The position numbers were made by a program, and so were the translations under genes. From positions 1 to 6,545 of the forward strand of contig JAQGKC010000260.1 of assembly GCA_028290305.1 (NCBI GenBank): 6,545 bases of DNA. Reading direction: 5' to 3'. The notes under the pieces are model-generated. The model made no database searches. It had not been told where the DNA came from and saw nothing but the letters and a program-made list of their open reading frames with translations. Positions 5,517 through 6,545 of this stretch are shown here, in pieces (within the stretch, counting starts at the first letter, position 1; each line of letters begins with the position of its first letter). The stretch comes from Bradyrhizobium sp. (lineage in GTDB: Bacteria; Pseudomonadota; Alphaproteobacteria; Rhizobiales; Xanthobacteraceae).

Positions 5517-5675
5517 ATGAGCACGCTTACCGATGCCGACCAGGCCATTCTTCTCATGCTGATCACCGCCTGTCTTGGCGCGTGTATAGTGAGAGCATTT
5601 TGGGAGATCGAGCAATCTCGCGAACAACGGCGAAAACAAAGCCGCAATGCCGTGCAACCAACACGGAGGCGCTGA
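5517..5675 (+). CDS. 52-residue single-span membrane protein with basic tail
   Basis: The ATG at 5517 opens a frame too short for usual length cut-offs, with the product starting MSTLTDADQAILLMLITACL and ending in TGA at 5673-5675. Residues 8-28 (AILLMLITACLGACIVRAF) form one hydrophobic helix, and the rest (EIEQSREQRRKQSRNAVQPT plus RRR) is strongly charged and basic. By the positive-inside rule the C-terminal tail should face the cytoplasm. Two Cys residues lie in the membrane segment. The Shine-Dalgarno sequence is weak (GAGAC about 17 bases upstream), so the start is less certain; an ATG at codon 14 would cut the membrane helix. It follows the 67-residue membrane protein gene and converges on the repeat-protein gene at 5695. 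Function unknown. Confidence 0.5.
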   Translation: MSTLTDADQAILLMLITACLGACIVRAFWEIEQSREQRRKQSRNAVQPTRRR

Positions 5676-5694
5676 GTCTAAGCTACCTTACCTC

Positions 5695-6048
5695 TCATCG
5701 TCTGGATTTAAGGCGATCCCATAGCCCCAATGGATATCCATCCGTATCTTCGCCGAAGTAGTGCGGAGTCGTATAGCCAAACTGGTGCGGTCGCGATCGG
5801 GCATAGGCATAGCCACCGAAGTAGTGGGGCCGCGTATAACCGCCGAAGTAATGCGGCAGCGTTGATCCGGAAGGCCGCCCAGCGAAGTAGTTCGGCGGCA
5901 GGCAACCCTGTGGACCACAAACCGCGCGAGGCTGTTCCACCGTACTGGACAGCGGCGATGCGCTCGCAGGCCCCGGCATAACCACAGCCGTGACCGAGGC
6001 GATTATTGTTCCGAGAGAGACCAAACTTATTGCCAATTTGCTGGTCAT
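5695..6048 (-). CDS. Secreted 117-residue protein with PHYFGGY-type repeats
   Basis: The product starts MTSKLAISLVSLGTIIASVT, a typical Sec signal peptide with likely cleavage after PASA (residue 30). A Cys pair in the context CGPQGC (44 and 49) follows. The body then carries repeats of an aromatic motif: NYFAGR (53-58), PHYFGGY (65-71), PHYFGGY (74-80), PHQFGY (87-92) and PHYFGE (95-100). The His/Tyr/Phe/Gly composition suggests a flexible periplasmic or extracellular protein, possibly surface- or metal-associated, but that is speculation. The ATG at 6048 has AGGA eight bases upstream. The gene begins 14 bases after the stop of the 68-residue gene on the same strand, so the two form an operon. 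No terminator is obvious after the TGA at 5697-5695. I know of no named family. Confidence 0.8.
   Translation of the reverse strand: MTSKLAISLVSLGTIIASVTAVVMPGPASASPLSSTVEQPRAVCGPQGCLPPNYFAGRPSGSTLPHYFGGYTRPHYFGGYAYARSRPHQFGYTTPHYFGEDTDGYPLGLWDRLKSRR
5749..5895 (-). repeat. In-frame tandem repeats encoding Pro-His-Tyr-Phe-Gly units
   Basis: Near-repeats of a DNA unit reading CCGCAYTACTTCGGCGGYTA (minus strand) occur four to five times with variable spacers of three to eight codons. The units differ at synonymous positions, so the repetition is old enough to have drifted while the protein motif was kept, which hints at selection on the protein. Confidence 0.75.
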
Positions 6049-6062
6049 CGAGAATTCCTGAT

Positions 6063-6269
6063 CTACTTGAACACCGTCTTGATTGCCTGCCAGAACGATA
6101 GGCCTTGCCGGTGTTTATGCTCAATGGTTGGCACCGGGTCGGATGATCGGGAGGTATCGATCAAACCTGCTTCCAATCGGGCATACATCTCCCGGTAGCG
6201 CCTCTCGGCTTCCAGGCGATCCGCCTCATACTTGTCGTCGACCAGAGTCAAATTGGCTTTCTGAGCCAT
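6063..6269 (-). CDS. 68-residue charged helical protein, unknown function
   Basis: The ATG at 6269 has a strong Shine-Dalgarno sequence, GGGAGG, six bases upstream on the minus strand, so I prefer it to the TTG at 6302. The product reads MAQKANLTLVDDKYEADRLE, then AERRYREMYARLEAGLI. Residues 12-36 should form a charged helix, followed by a Pro/Ser linker (DTSRSSDPVPT) and a C-terminal amphipathic helix (LSFWQAIKTVFK). There is no signal peptide or membrane span. The stop is 14 bases before the start of the exported repeat protein, so the two are probably co-transcribed. I cannot name a family. A role related to the exported neighbour is possible but rests only on proximity. Confidence 0.7.
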   Translation of the reverse strand: MAQKANLTLVDDKYEADRLEAERRYREMYARLEAGLIDTSRSSDPVPTIEHKHRQGLSFWQAIKTVFK

Positions 6270-6337
6270 GCGTACCTCCCGTCTTTCGCGGACTGAAGCC
6301 AACGGTCCCGGGCTGAATTCCGTTCCATGGCGCGCTT

Positions 6338-6353
6338 CCAGGGAAAACCCTGG
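6338..6353. repeat. Short perfect hairpin upstream of the 6269 gene
   Basis: CCAGGG and CCCTGG with a four-A loop make a six-pair hairpin about 70 bases upstream of the 68-residue gene on its 5' side. It could be a leader structure or simply an end signal of the open frame stopping at 6357. There is no T run. Confidence 0.35.
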
Positions 6354-6356
6354 AGT

Positions 6357-6545
6357 TTACCGCTCCTCGTCCGGGTACATCCAAACGTAAGGCACGGTCT
6401 GCCGCTGTTCCGTGAGCCGATCATGTGCACGAGAGGCGCGTAACGCCCCTTCCGGCGTGATCGATGAAAGAACACCCGCCGGCGTGAACCGGCGGGTCTT
6501 TTCAGACAGCAAATTATCCGCAGATCTGGACCGGTCGAACCCGCC
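6357..6545 (-). CDS. Possible 3' part of an unknown gene, open to the right edge
   Basis: On the minus strand a frame is open from the right edge to TAA at 6359-6357, giving 62 residues. The C-terminal part, SSITPEGALRASRAHDRLTE then QRQTVPYVWMYPDEER, has coding-like codon use and looks like a real protein end. I do not recognise it. Against it, a perfect nine-pair hairpin with T-rich flanks lies inside the frame (6474-6497), as if a terminator separated this stretch from any upstream gene. If the hairpin is real, the gene would have to start after it, where no good in-frame start exists. Sequence to the right of the window is needed to decide. Confidence 0.35.
   Translation of the reverse strand, partial: GGFDRSRSADNLLSEKTRRFTPAGVLSSITPEGALRASRAHDRLTEQRQTVPYVWMYPDEER
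6474..6497. terminator. Strong GC hairpin with T-rich flanks, probable intrinsic terminator
   Basis: ACCCGCCGG (6474-6482) and CCGGCGGGT (6489-6497) pair perfectly around a six-base loop, CGTGAA. On the plus strand the stem is followed at once by CTTTTC, and on the minus strand by GTTCTTTC, so it could act in both directions. No plus-strand gene ends just before it in this window, so it more likely ends a minus-strand gene starting beyond the right edge. Confidence 0.6.

Noticed and set aside
5749..5895. CRISPR-like repeat array
   Set aside because: The repeated units are short, imperfect, irregularly spaced and in frame with a secreted protein, so they are protein-coding repeats.
5379..5918. 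Minus- and plus-strand frames overlapping the 52-residue gene and the repeat protein
   Set aside because: They are shadows of the repeat-protein gene and of the plus-strand membrane protein genes, with low-complexity translations produced by the DNA repeats.
6248..6475. 75-residue minus-strand protein containing GKLQGFPWKR
   Set aside because: It overlaps the well-supported start of the 68-residue gene and its ribosome binding site; composition is basic and irregular and no start signal was found.
6520..6545. Possible tRNA T-arm (GGGTTCGACC on the minus strand) at the right edge
   Set aside because: The bases flanking the TTCGA loop do not form the five-pair T stem, and no acceptor or anticodon arm can be built from the visible sequence.

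Overview
The window looks like an accessory, partly decaying stretch of a GC-rich alphaproteobacterial chromosome, most likely Bradyrhizobium or a close relative in Nitrobacteraceae. This rests on the style of several small hypothetical proteins, on the resemblance of the left-edge gene to the C-terminus of GT39-type glycosyltransferases, and on G/C-rich third codon positions. I could not run any database search, so the taxonomic call is inference.

Left part (1-2200): the 3' end of a GT39/ArnT-like membrane glycosyltransferase leaves the window at the left edge. Next comes a minus-strand remnant of a DDE integrase-core transposase, broken by frameshifts (about 495-840). A compact minus-strand operon of two very small genes follows: a 29-residue single-span membrane peptide (1301-1212) and a 58-residue charged helical protein (1209-1033), with a convincing intrinsic terminator at 991-958. 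A plus-strand membrane fusion protein of the HlyD/EmrA/AaeA type (1498-2175) has lost its N-terminus and start codon.

Middle part (2200-4550): a row of short plus-strand genes or fragments. These are a small protein without a usable start (2342-2575), a 47-residue ribbon-helix-helix-like protein (2806-2949), a Cys-containing tandem-motif protein that seems frameshifted (2919-3219) and a single-span membrane protein with a strong ribosome binding site (3234-3710). They face minus-strand genes: a doubly frameshifted hypothetical gene (4279-3825) and a 65-residue hypothetical protein (4544-4347).

Right part (4550-6545): two or three small plus-strand genes of unknown function (4899-5257 with an apparent frameshift, 5270-5473, 5517-5675), the last two encoding single-span membrane proteins. 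They converge on a minus-strand pair: a 68-residue helical protein (6269-6063) followed 14 bases later by a secreted protein with PHYFGGY-type repeats (6048-5695). An open minus-strand frame and a strong hairpin lie at the right edge.

No coherent pathway connects these genes. The picture is of a genomic graveyard and small-protein reservoir: a transposase fossil, a beheaded efflux adaptor, several frameshifted genes, and a set of apparently intact tiny membrane or secreted proteins with good translation signals. I see no CRISPR array, tRNA, rRNA or obvious defence system. The most interesting items are the intact two-gene micro-operon at 1033-1301, the repeat-containing exported protein at 5695-6048, and the paired Cys-motif protein at 2919-3219.
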